This document shows positions 7,870 to 14,577 of a DNA stretch of 38,850 nt, piece after piece. Position numbers and translations under genes: made by a program. Numbering within the stretch: the stretch's first letter is position 1; the number at the start of each line of letters is the position of its first letter. Under the pieces are notes generated by a model. It did no database searches, was not told the DNA's origin, and worked only from the letters and a program-made list of their open reading frames with translations. This stretch comes from Planctomycetota bacterium (lineage in GTDB: Bacteria; Planctomycetota; Brocadiia; JAADGH01): contig JAADGH010000111.1 of assembly GCA_013152475.1 (NCBI GenBank), positions 1 to 38,850 of the forward strand. The letters are read 5' to 3'.

Positions 7870-7893
7870 AATTCGGCCTCCAGAAACCGAATT
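7870..7893. promoter_or_regulatory. Inverted repeat AATTCGG-N10-CCGAATT, possible enhancer site
   Basis: Two perfect 7-bp half-sites are separated by 10 bp, so their centres lie about 17 bp apart. The dyad is centred about 76 bp upstream of the predicted sigma-54 start at 7805, close to where activators of sigma-54 promoters bind. No activator gene of the NtrC type lies in the window. Confidence 0.45.
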
Positions 7894-7959
7894 GCGGCCC
7901 AGCGCGCGAGGGGCGTTTCTACCGTTTGCGTGGTCCTGTCGCGGTTCCTCTCATTCGCA

Positions 7960-7977
7960 TGTCCAGAATCCTGGACA
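7960..7977. promoter_or_regulatory. Palindrome TGTCCAG-AATC-CTGGACA, operator-like
   Basis: A perfect 7-4-7 dyad that can also be read as TGTCC-N8-GGACA, the layout of operators bound by HTH repressors of the HipB kind. It lies in the divergent region, about 33 bp upstream of the -35 box of the UroD-like gene and about 155 bp upstream of the sigma-54 start on the other strand, so it could serve either. The rest of 7744-8139 holds the two promoters and one more inverted repeat, and no further gene that I can support. Confidence 0.4.
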
Positions 7978-8009
7978 CGGACGCGGAGAAGGCGGCCTGC
8001 AGGATTGGG

Positions 8010-8038
8010 TTGAAATTCATCCGGGAATGACGTATCTT
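8010..8038 (+). promoter_or_regulatory. Putative vegetative promoter of the UroD-like gene
   Basis: TTGAAA (8010-8015), 17 bp, TATCTT (8033-8038). The start would be near 8045, giving a leader of about 95 nt to the ATG at 8140. The -10 box is weak, so this is a moderate call. Confidence 0.45.
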
Positions 8039-8139
8039 CATATACGCGACTGCAACCGACTTGGCAGTGGGGAGCAAATGGAGCAATGGAAGGAGCTATC
8101 ACTCCAATACTCCACCACCGCAACCAGCAGGAGACTGAC

Positions 8140-9204
8140 ATGGCGCTGACCCATCGCGAGAACTTTCTGCGCAACGCACGCTTCCAAGGCCCCGAGTACA
8201 TGCCCTGCGGCATCAGCATCTGCGGGGCGACATGGAAGCAACTGCGCGAGGACCTGGAGGACGTCCTCGTCCGCCATCCCATCATGTTCCCCGGCTTCAA
8301 GAAGGGCCAGCGTGACTTCGACGCCGCCGGCGGCCGCAGCGCGGCGGGGGAATACACCGATGTCTGGGGCTGCCGGTGGGAGAACGAGATCGAGGGCATC
8401 GTCGGCGTTGTCGTCGGCCACCCGCTCGACTCCTGGGACGCCCTCGACACCTACCCGCCGCCCGACCCCAACACGTGCGATCACATGAGCCCGTGCAACT
8501 GGGATGAAAAGATCACCAACCTGAAGAAGCGCAAGGAGCGGGGCGGCCTGACCACCGGCGGCATGGGCCACGGCTTCCTCTTCATGCGGCTGACCTATCT
8601 TCGCGGGTTCGAAAATTTCATGATGGACGTCGCCACCGACGACCCGCACCTGCCGAAGCTGATCGGCATGGTGAACGACTTCAACAAGGCCCTGCTGAGC
8701 CGCTACCTCTCCGTCGGCGTCGATGTGATGGGCTTCGGCGAGGACCTCGGCACGCAGACGGCGAGCATCCTCGGGCCGAAATACTTCGACAAGTACATGG
8801 CCCCCGCCTACCACGAGCTCTTCGACCCCTGCCGCGAGGCGGGCACGCTCGTGTCGCTCCACTCCGACGGCTACATCATGGACATCGCGGAGGACCTGAT
8901 CGAGTGCGGTGTGGATATCATCAACCCCCAGGACCTCTGCAACGGGATTGACAACATCGAGAAGGTCTTCAAGGGCCGCGTCTGCATCCGGCTCGACATC
9001 GACCGGCAGAAGATCGTCCCCTTCGGCACGCCGAAGGATATCCACGACCTCATCGAGGAGGAAGTCCGCCGCCTCGGCTCGCCCGAGGGCGGGCTGGAGC
9101 TCGGCTGCGGCATCTATCCCCCCACGCCGCCGGAGAACATCGACGCGGTCCTCTCGGCCATGGAGGAGTTCCGGACGCACTGGTTCGATGGACGCGGGAA
9201 GTAA
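8140..9204 (+). CDS. Uroporphyrinogen decarboxylase-family protein (methyltransferase-like, not heme)
   Basis: 354 residues from the ATG at 8140, preceded by CAGGAGA at good spacing; the frame extends upstream without a better start. It has the UroD-like TIM-barrel pattern: MALTHRENFLRNARFQGPEYMPC at the N-terminus (residues 1-23), a central GMGHGFLFMRLTYLRG, GEDLGTQTASILGPKYFDKY, SLHSDGYIMDIAEDLIECGV with a likely metal-binding His, and LELGCGIYPPTPPENIDAV near the C-terminus. It lacks the true HemE N-terminal substrate signature, and no other heme genes are near. Such proteins are numerous in planctomycetes and resemble MtaA/MtbA-type methyltransferases; the substrate is unknown. Confidence 0.8.
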   Translation: MALTHRENFLRNARFQGPEYMPCGISICGATWKQLREDLEDVLVRHPIMFPGFKKGQRDFDAAGGRSAAGEYTDVWGCRWENEIEGIVGVVVGHPLDSWDALDTYPPPDPNTCDHMSPCNWDEKITNLKKRKERGGLTTGGMGHGFLFMRLTYLRGFENFMMDVATDDPHLPKLIGMVNDFNKALLSRYLSVGVDVMGFGEDLGTQTASILGPKYFDKYMAPAYHELFDPCREAGTLVSLHSDGYIMDIAEDLIECGVDIINPQDLCNGIDNIEKVFKGRVCIRLDIDRQKIVPFGTPKDIHDLIEEEVRRLGSPEGGLELGCGIYPPTPPENIDAVLSAMEEFRTHWFDGRGK

Positions 9205-9224
9205 CGGGACTTCGTGATTGCGAA

Positions 9225-9305
9225 TTATTTATTCGCGCCGTTCTCCCCCTGCGCCTCCATCTCCTCCACATCCACCCACTCGATTTCTTTACGGAGGTCG
9301 GACTT
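9225..9305 (-). pseudogene. Remnant of a second floA 3' end
   Basis: On the minus strand a short open stretch between two stops encodes IEWVDVEEM followed by EAQGENGANK and a stop. The nine residues IEWVDVEEM are identical to the C-terminal part of floA at 10075-10755. The DNA under them is identical over 27 bp, synonymous positions included. The residues before them (KSDLRKE) do not match floA, so only the tail of a copy remains. It lies just upstream of higB. Confidence 0.6.
9258..9284. repeat. 27-bp direct repeat, left copy (flanks higBA)
   Basis: Identical over 27 bp to 10099-10125, in the same orientation, 841 bp apart. Both copies encode IEWVDVEEM on the minus strand. The left copy is in the floA remnant and the right copy in intact floA. 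The higBA pair lies wholly between them. Confidence 0.85.
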
Positions 9306-9339
9306 CTATCCTCCGGATTCTCAAAGAAGCAAGAAACCG

Positions 9340-9368
9340 TTGACAACTATTACGGCAGCCGTTATAAT
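9340..9368 (+). promoter_or_regulatory. Consensus vegetative promoter of higBA (leaderless)
   Basis: TTGACA (9340-9345), 17 bp, TATAAT (9363-9368): a perfect match to the vegetative consensus. The higB ATG starts at 9376, only 7 bp after the -10 box, so the transcript should begin at or next to the start codon. The tandem repeat ATATGAT-ATATGAT (9367-9380) overlaps the -10 box and the start codon and is a likely place for autorepression by HigA. Confidence 0.85.
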
Positions 9369-9375
9369 ATGATAT

Positions 9376-9669
9376 ATGATACGCTCCTTCCGCACTCATG
9401 GAACTGAGGATATCTTCGACGGAGCTGACACCGCAGCGGCTCGGAGGACCTGCCCCAAGGCCCTCTGGACGGCGGCTCAGCGAAAGTTGGATCAGATCAA
9501 TCGGGTGCGGGAGTTGCGAGAACTCGCTGTGCCGCCCGGGAATCGCCTTGAACGTTTACGGGGCGATCGGCGTGGACAGCATAGCATTCGGATCAACGAT
9601 CAGTACCGCATTTGTTTCCGTTGGGAGCGAAGTTATGCCGATGAAGTCGAGATCACGGACTACCACTAA
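9376..9669 (+). CDS. higB: HigB-type toxin (RelE/HigB mRNA interferase)
   Basis: 97 residues. The N-terminus MIRSFRTHGTEDIFDG, the middle KLDQINRVRELRELAVPPGNRLERL, and the C-terminal SIRINDQYRICFRWE ending in VEITDYH are the HigB family pattern, at full family length. Such toxins cut ribosome-bound mRNA and are neutralised by HigA. The toxin gene precedes the antitoxin gene, as is usual for hig loci, and overlaps the favoured higA start by 35 bp. The start leaves no room for a Shine-Dalgarno site after the promoter. The G+C content is lower than that of the neighbours around the promoter, which fits an acquired cassette. Confidence 0.9.
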   Translation: MIRSFRTHGTEDIFDGADTAAARRTCPKALWTAAQRKLDQINRVRELRELAVPPGNRLERLRGDRRGQHSIRINDQYRICFRWERSYADEVEITDYH

Positions 9670-10027
9670 AAGGAAGAGGGCCTCTCGGGATCGAATTCAG
9701 GGGCGAAAGCTTGTGACGAGGCGGTTGCCGCAGGAGCGGCCCCCGACACATCCCGGCGAGATGCTACTGGAGGAATTTGTCAAGCCCCTGGAGATCACTC
9801 AATCCGCACTGGCAGTTCAACTCGGTGTCTCGTTCCCGCGCTTGAATGAGATCATACGTGGCAAGCGTGGGGTGACGCCAGATACAGCACTCCGGCTGGC
9901 GCGTGTGTTGGGAATGTCGGCGGACTTCTGGCTCGGGCTTCAGCAGGACTGGGACCTCTGGCATGCCATGCGGAGTGACAAGGCGGCCGAGATTGCTCAA
10001 TTAAAGCCCCTTGGCCACACCGCCTGA
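9635..10027 (+). CDS. higA: HigA-type antitoxin (XRE-family HTH)
   Basis: 130 residues from the ATG at 9635, which has GGGAG 7-8 nt upstream inside higB. The core begins at THPGEMLLEEFVKPLEI and continues with the helix-turn-helix QSALAVQLGVSFPRLNEIIR and the segment DTALRLARVLGMSADFWLGL, the standard HigA/VapI pattern. The first 30 or so residues are unusually basic (KSRSRTTTKRKRASRDR); a GTG at 9713 would give 104 residues, closer to the normal HigA length, and is a real alternative start. HigA binds HigB and represses the shared promoter. It ends 47 bp before the stop of convergent floA. Confidence 0.88.
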   Translation: MPMKSRSRTTTKRKRASRDRIQGRKLVTRRLPQERPPTHPGEMLLEEFVKPLEITQSALAVQLGVSFPRLNEIIRGKRGVTPDTALRLARVLGMSADFWLGLQQDWDLWHAMRSDKAAEIAQLKPLGHTA

Positions 10028-10074
10028 CGCATCGCCCAGGACGACGTTAGCACACAGCCAACAACAGTCCCCGC

Positions 10075-10755
10075 CTACTCCTCCGCTTTCTCCGCCGTCA
10101 TCTCCTCCACATCCACCCACTCGATCTTGAAGGCGCTGCCGGCGTCGAGGCCGCGCTCGAAGATGCGACGGGCGAAGGTGGATTGGCGCTGGAGAAGAAA
10201 TTCGTAGGACTCCGACCGGGCGATGTCCGCCTCCGCCGCTGCGCAGACGCGCTCGACGACGAACGTCTCGCCCCCCGCCCCGACGGCCCGCTCGGGCACG
10301 AAGCGGAGCTTCAGCTTGAGCTTCACCCGCACCCCCCCGCCGTCCATGGTCCGGCCCGTGATCTCCGGCGTGATGATCTCCTTGGGACGCCCGGCGGCTT
10401 CGATGTCGGCCTTGATATCGCGCCCGGCGATGTGCATGGCGCAGGCCTTCTCCCACGTCAGGTTCACGCCCTGCGTCTTTGCCTCGATGACGCCCTCGAC
10501 AACAGGACCCAAGTCGCGCGTGGCGAGGTGGTGGACCTCGATGGCCTTGAGGGGCACGTCGATCGCCTCCTCGTCCAGGCGCTGCTTCGCATCGAACACG
10601 GCGTTGATGTCCACTCCCCGCAGGCTCATACCGAGGAGCTGCGGGTGGCTCAGCGGACAGCCCAGCCTCTCCGATCGCATCTTTCGCTTGACCTGAGGAA
10701 TCGCGATGAGGATGACGACGATGGCGACGATGAAGACCAAGGGTATCCAAATCAT
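10075..10755 (-). CDS. floA: Flotillin-like FloA, short form lacking the C-terminal coiled coil
   Basis: 226 residues. An N-terminal membrane segment (IPLVFIVAIVVILIAI) is followed by the FloA/SPFH core: LSHPQLLGMSLRGVDINAVF, LTWEKACAMHIAGRDIKADI, IITPEITGRTMDGGGVRVK, VGAGGETFVVERV, and FERGLDAGSAFKIEWVDVEE. FloA proteins organise ordered membrane domains and are usually about 330 residues with a long EA-rich coiled coil after 'SIDIADV'; here the protein stops about 10 residues past that point. It may be a natural short form or a truncation, and the duplicated 3' end beyond higBA points to rearrangement at exactly this place. The SD is AGAGGTGG close to the ATG. Confidence 0.85.
   Translation of the reverse strand: MIWIPLVFIVAIVVILIAIPQVKRKMRSERLGCPLSHPQLLGMSLRGVDINAVFDAKQRLDEEAIDVPLKAIEVHHLATRDLGPVVEGVIEAKTQGVNLTWEKACAMHIAGRDIKADIEAAGRPKEIITPEITGRTMDGGGVRVKLKLKLRFVPERAVGAGGETFVVERVCAAAEADIARSESYEFLLQRQSTFARRIFERGLDAGSAFKIEWVDVEEMTAEKAEE
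10099..10125. repeat. 27-bp direct repeat, right copy (inside floA)
   Basis: Partner of 9258-9284. This copy is within the coding sequence of floA, 8 codons before its stop. Confidence 0.85.
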
Positions 10756-10791
10756 GAACCACCTCTCAAGTGAATGTCCGACGGTTCATCT

Positions 10792-10819
10792 ATTCTAACC
10801 GCCAACAGCCCGAGTGCAA
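10792..10819 (-). promoter_or_regulatory. Putative promoter of floA
   Basis: Minus strand TTGCAC (10819-10814), 16 bp, TAGAAT (10797-10792), about 30 nt before the ATG at 10755. It is arranged back to back with the creatininase promoter. Confidence 0.5.
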
Positions 10820-10853
10820 CTGTTTTTGCGTCCGGCAGCGGATGTGATTTCTC

Positions 10854-10882
10854 TTGAGGCGACGCCAACAGACAAGTATGAT
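10854..10882 (+). promoter_or_regulatory. Putative promoter of the creatininase-sulfatase operon
   Basis: TTGAGG (10854-10859), 17 bp, TATGAT (10877-10882), with a start expected near 10889 and a leader of about 32 nt containing AGGAGG before the ATG at 10921. Confidence 0.55.
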
Positions 10883-10920
10883 CGCCTCTGGACGAACACA
10901 ACCCCGAAGGAGGAAAAGCC

Positions 10921-11763
10921 ATGTCATCCCGCGCACCCGTCTTCAAGGAAATGACCGTCAAGGACATCCAGGACTACCTCGCCGAGCGCCGGTCCATCAT
11001 CCTCCCCATCGGCATCGTCGAACAGCACGGCCACCACCTGCCCGTCTATACCGACGCCATGACGGCGGAGGCCACGGCGATGGCGGTGGCGAAGCGGACG
11101 GGGATGCTCTGCTTCCCCGTCATCACCGCATGCTTCTCCGGCGGCACGCTGCCGGGCACGGTGAACATCAACCCGAACGTGAGCGGCATGGTCATCGCCG
11201 AGACGATCCAGTCGCTCGTGGCGCAGGGATTCAGGAACGTTTTCCTCATCCTCGGACACGGCGGCAGCGAGAACTACCGGTCGCTGATGAACTCGCTGAA
11301 TCTCCTGCTCCGAACGAACCCCGCCTTCGAGGACGTGATGCTCGTCTTCTCGCCCATCTGGGTGGCCTGCCCCGACTTCGTCAAATACATGAAGGAGGAT
11401 CAGGACTGGCACGCCGGGCTGGTGGAGACCTCCTGGATGCTCCACATCGCCCCGGAACTTGTTCGCATGGACGAAATTGCGTATGACGAAAAAGAGGTCT
11501 ACGAGCGCATGCTCGCCCACCCGGACAACTACCAGTCCGCCTCCAAGCCCATCGACCACGAGTGGGTCATCCCCCGCCTGACGCAGAGCGACGATGTGAA
11601 GGTCGGCGTCATGGGCTTTCCCGAGAGGGCGAGCGCGGAGCTCGGCAAGAAGATGTTTGAGCAGGCGGTGGAGGCGTGTGTCACAACCTACACCAAACTC
11701 GAAACGGAGCGTGCGCCGAAATACAAGGAGATCGTCTTCGAGCCCGAGCCGGTTGTGTTCTGA
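10921..11763 (+). CDS. Creatininase-family amidohydrolase
   Basis: 280 residues. The metal-binding pattern is visible: E34 and H36 in GIVEQHGHHLP, D45 in YTDAMT, the LGHGGSENYRSL loop, and the HAGLVETSWM motif (HxGxxETS) in the second half. The family hydrolyses cyclic or linear amides (creatinine, formamides of pterin and F420-type cofactors, mycofactocin peptide); nothing nearby fixes which. It is cytoplasmic, with no signal peptide. The start has AGGAGG about 7 nt upstream. The stop overlaps the sulfatase start (TGATG), so the two are translationally coupled. Confidence 0.88.
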   Translation: MSSRAPVFKEMTVKDIQDYLAERRSIILPIGIVEQHGHHLPVYTDAMTAEATAMAVAKRTGMLCFPVITACFSGGTLPGTVNINPNVSGMVIAETIQSLVAQGFRNVFLILGHGGSENYRSLMNSLNLLLRTNPAFEDVMLVFSPIWVACPDFVKYMKEDQDWHAGLVETSWMLHIAPELVRMDEIAYDEKEVYERMLAHPDNYQSASKPIDHEWVIPRLTQSDDVKVGVMGFPERASAELGKKMFEQAVEACVTTYTKLETERAPKYKEIVFEPEPVVF

Positions 11764-13253
11764 TGGCCGACAATGCGAACCAACCGAATGTCCTCTTCAT
11801 CATCCCCGACCAGCACCACGCGAGCTGCGTCGGCTGCTACGGCAATGATAGGATCCAGACTCCGCATATGGACCGGCTTGCGCGGGAGGGTATTCGCGTC
11901 GATCGGGCCTACGTCACCAACCCCCTCTGCACGCCGGCGCGCGCGTCGATCCTGACGGGGCAGTCCATCGGCGGGCACGGCGCGTGGAACAACGGCGTGC
12001 CGCTGGCGGAGTCGGTGCGGACGCTCGGCGACGCCCTGGGGGAGCGGGGCTATCGGACGGCGGCGCTGGGCAAGCTCCACCTCAGCCCCCAGCAGCCCGG
12101 CTGCCCGGAGTACCCCGAGAACGCCGACTTCTGGAACACCGACCCGCCGCCCGACTGGCACGGGCCATATCACGGCTTCCAGGAGGTGCAGCTCGCGGTG
12201 GGCCATGGCAACTGCATCGGCCACTACGGCCAGTACCTCCACAGAATAGACCCCGGCCTCGCCGAGAAATATCGCCGCGAGAATGCCCTGGCCGACACCG
12301 GCGCGCCGCACTCGTGGAAGTCGGCCATGCCTGTGGAATACCATTCCTGTACGTGGATCGGCGACCGCACCGTCGAATTCCTGAAGAGCACCGGCGGCCA
12401 GCCGTTCTTTGCGCACTGCTCGTTCATCTTCCCCCACTTCCCCTTCGCCCCACCTGCGCCCTACTGCTACCAGTACGACCCCGCGGACATGGTCCTGCCC
12501 GAGCGGCGCGATGGGGATCTGGAGGGCAAGCCGGAGCATGTGATGCGGTACTACCGGGCGCCCCGGACCAAGCCGGGCACGGTGGCGCTGTGCGATGTAA
12601 CCGAGGAGCAGATGCGCGAGGTCCACGCCCACACCTATGGGCAGGTAAGCCTCGTGGACCATCAGGTGGGCCGAATCCTCGGCGCCCTCGACGAGATGGG
12701 CCTCGCCGAGAACACCATCGTCATGCTCTGCGCCGACCACGGCGAGCTGCTCGGCGACCACGGCCTGCTCTACAAGGGGCCGTATCACTACGAAGGGCTG
12801 CTCCGCATCCCCATGATCTGGCGCTGGCCGAAAGGGATGGCAGGAGGCGGGGCCACATCGGGGCTGTTCAGCCAGGCCGACATCGCGCCCACCGTCCTCG
12901 ACATGCTCGGCCTCGATCCCTGGCCGGAGGTGGAGGGCCGCAGTCAAGCGCCCGCGCTGAGGGGCGAAGCCCGTTCCGTGCGTGATGCCGTCCTTATCGA
13001 GTACTACCACGGCCGCCCCCGCCCCGAAGACGACATGCGCCTGAAGACCATCGTGACGGATCGCTGGAAGCTGACGCACTACGTGGGCGAGACCTTCGGT
13101 GAGCTATACGACCTGGCGAACGACCCCGGTGAGTTTGTGAATCTGTTCGACAATCCCGACTATCGGCAGACCCGGGCCGACCTGACCGAGCAACTGGTCG
13201 ATTTGATTTCGGACAGCGACGTGCGATTCGAGCGGAGATTGGCGCCGGCGTAG
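11763..13253 (+). CDS. Sulfatase (Cys-type, formylglycine-dependent)
   Basis: 496 residues from the ATG at 11763, which overlaps the creatininase stop. The sulfatase signature CTPARASILTG begins at C56, the residue an FGE or anSME would convert to formylglycine. Metal ligands are seen in NVLFIIPDQH at the N-terminus and in CADHGELLGDHG later, and the C-terminus has LKTIVTDRWKLTHY and GELYDLANDPGEFVNL. No signal peptide is visible, so it would act in the cytoplasm on imported sulfated sugars or small sulfate esters. No maturase lies in the window. Coupling to a creatininase-like amidohydrolase suggests a shared small substrate. Confidence 0.93.
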   Translation: MADNANQPNVLFIIPDQHHASCVGCYGNDRIQTPHMDRLAREGIRVDRAYVTNPLCTPARASILTGQSIGGHGAWNNGVPLAESVRTLGDALGERGYRTAALGKLHLSPQQPGCPEYPENADFWNTDPPPDWHGPYHGFQEVQLAVGHGNCIGHYGQYLHRIDPGLAEKYRRENALADTGAPHSWKSAMPVEYHSCTWIGDRTVEFLKSTGGQPFFAHCSFIFPHFPFAPPAPYCYQYDPADMVLPERRDGDLEGKPEHVMRYYRAPRTKPGTVALCDVTEEQMREVHAHTYGQVSLVDHQVGRILGALDEMGLAENTIVMLCADHGELLGDHGLLYKGPYHYEGLLRIPMIWRWPKGMAGGGATSGLFSQADIAPTVLDMLGLDPWPEVEGRSQAPALRGEARSVRDAVLIEYYHGRPRPEDDMRLKTIVTDRWKLTHYVGETFGELYDLANDPGEFVNLFDNPDYRQTRADLTEQLVDLISDSDVRFERRLAPA

Positions 13254-13277
13254 AGGCGGGAATGGGGGCCTCGACCC

Positions 13278-13853
13278 CTATTTCTCTTTCTTCTGTTCTT
13301 TCTTTTTTCCAGCCTTCTTCTTTTCCTCAGCTTTCGGCTTGGGCGCCGGTTTCGGTTCGGGTCTGGGTATGGCCCCGATGATCTTGCTCATGGCCCGATC
13401 GGCGGCGTCGCGGAGCGCGCCGCGCGCGGCGGTTTGTTTCTCGGTAGCCATCTTCCGCACGTCCGACGAAGCCGCCGCGAGGATATTGCCTGTGCGCTTG
13501 TCGATGACGCGGAGGCTGACGGTGGCCGCATAGACCGACGTTTTCACGCCATAGACCTCGCTCTCGCCGGCAAAGTTCGCGTCGGCTTCACCCATGATCA
13601 CACGCGCGGGCCTCCCCTCCGCCCGCACATCGATCCCCGCCCCGCGCAGACCCCGGATGACCTCCGCCTCTACGATGGACGCTGTCGAGGGTTGCCTGTC
13701 GATCTGTTCTTGGATGTCCACGGCCACGCCCGATGCCACTTCCTTCTTTCCGGGCGGAATCGTCGGTGTTCTCCGGGAGGAAAAGGATCGGCAGCCGGCG
13801 GCAAGAACAACCGAAACAAACACCACCCCAATGAATGAAATCCGTGCTCGCAT
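13278..13853 (-). CDS. Small lipoprotein with Lys/Glu/Pro-rich tail, paralogue of its neighbour
   Basis: 191 residues from the ATG at 13853 (AGGA 5 nt upstream). The N-terminus has a type II signal peptide with lipobox LAAGC, so it is a predicted lipoprotein. The middle (about residues 30-150) has the pattern IVEAEVIRGLRGAGIDV, then ESEVYGVKTSVYAATVSLRVI and DKRTGNILAAASSDVRK, and is clearly homologous to the neighbour at 13873-14403 (YGxxxxVYxAxxxLxVID). The C-terminus from about residue 165 is a low-complexity K/E/P tail ending in KKKEQKKEK. The function is not recognised; this layout resembles small outer-membrane-associated assembly lipoproteins. It lies 19 bp downstream of its paralogue, in one operon. 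Confidence 0.75.
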   Translation of the reverse strand: MRARISFIGVVFVSVVLAAGCRSFSSRRTPTIPPGKKEVASGVAVDIQEQIDRQPSTASIVEAEVIRGLRGAGIDVRAEGRPARVIMGEADANFAGESEVYGVKTSVYAATVSLRVIDKRTGNILAAASSDVRKMATEKQTAARGALRDAADRAMSKIIGAIPRPEPKPAPKPKAEEKKKAGKKKEQKKEK

Positions 13854-13872
13854 TATGTCCTGTTCCGTCAAC

Positions 13873-14403
13873 CTATTCCACCGTCTTGGCCGTGTCTTTC
13901 AACACCGTTACCACTTTCTTTCCGGCGGAATTCCCCACTTCCACCATCGCCTCGCGCGCGGCCTTTTCCGGGCTGGGGTTGACCTTCCGCACCTGCGCCG
14001 AGACCGTGTCCACCACCGTGCCCTTCCTGGTGTCGATCACCTTCAGCGTAATCGCCGCCTCATAGACGAAGGCGCTCGTGCCGTAGGCGTGGGCCTGGCC
14101 GCTCCAGTTGGACTCGACCGCCCCATAGATGATGAACTCCGGCTTGCCCTTGGCCAGAACGGCAACGCCCGCATTCTTCAAGACGTTAATGATCTGTGTC
14201 TCGGCCAGCGTGACGTAGGTTTTCTCCCGATTCACGAACTCGGCTATCTCCACCACCACGCCGGGCACGGGGTCGCCCTCCATCTCCATGTATTTCTTGA
14301 CGACGCCCTTGAGCTTTGCCTGGGGGTCGGGCTGGGCGAGGCCCCAACTCCCGCAGCCAAACAGAACGGCGCAGAGGACCCATCCGACCATCCGCGTTTT
14401 CAT
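13873..14403 (-). CDS. Small exported protein, paralogue of the adjacent lipoprotein
   Basis: 176 residues from the ATG at 14403, chosen for the perfect AGGAGG 5 nt upstream; the longer frame has no such site. There is a signal peptide (MKTRMVGWVLCAVLFGCGSW) with either signal-peptidase I cleavage after GLA or a poor lipobox at LFGC. The rest is one domain with LAETQIINVLKNAGVAVL, YGAVESNWSGQAHAYG, FVYEAAITLKVIDTRKG and SAQVRKVNPSPEKAAREAM. It shares this domain with the lipoprotein downstream. No function is assigned. The pair probably arose by tandem duplication and acts in the envelope. Confidence 0.75.
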   Translation of the reverse strand: MKTRMVGWVLCAVLFGCGSWGLAQPDPQAKLKGVVKKYMEMEGDPVPGVVVEIAEFVNREKTYVTLAETQIINVLKNAGVAVLAKGKPEFIIYGAVESNWSGQAHAYGTSAFVYEAAITLKVIDTRKGTVVDTVSAQVRKVNPSPEKAAREAMVEVGNSAGKKVVTVLKDTAKTVE

Positions 14404-14503
14404 GCATACCTCCTTTGTGTCCATCCACGAACCTCCCCCGTTTCTCTGCATAGTAACACATCCTCCGCCATTTGGGTCGCGAAAAGGAGTGCGCGAAGGT
14501 CTC

Positions 14504-14522
14504 ATCATGAAGCAAACATGAT
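14504..14522. promoter_or_regulatory. Inverted repeat ATCATG-N7-CATGAT
   Basis: A perfect 6-7-6 dyad in the 174-bp gap upstream of the small exported-protein operon, about 100 bp before its ATG. It has the size of a dimeric-regulator operator. I found no convincing -35/-10 pair beside it. Confidence 0.3.
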
Positions 14523-14577
14523 ACATATCTTCGCGCGCCACGCCCAAGCGAAGCGGACGCGTGTCTTTGCGTATGTG

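Noticed and set aside
8140..9204. True uroporphyrinogen decarboxylase (hemE).
   Set aside because: The N-terminal HemE substrate signature is absent, no other heme genes are near, and the sequence fits the UroD-like methyltransferase branch better.
9376..10027. A prophage or transposon carrying higBA.
   Set aside because: There is no integrase, transposase or other phage gene within or beside the repeats; only the direct repeat supports mobility.
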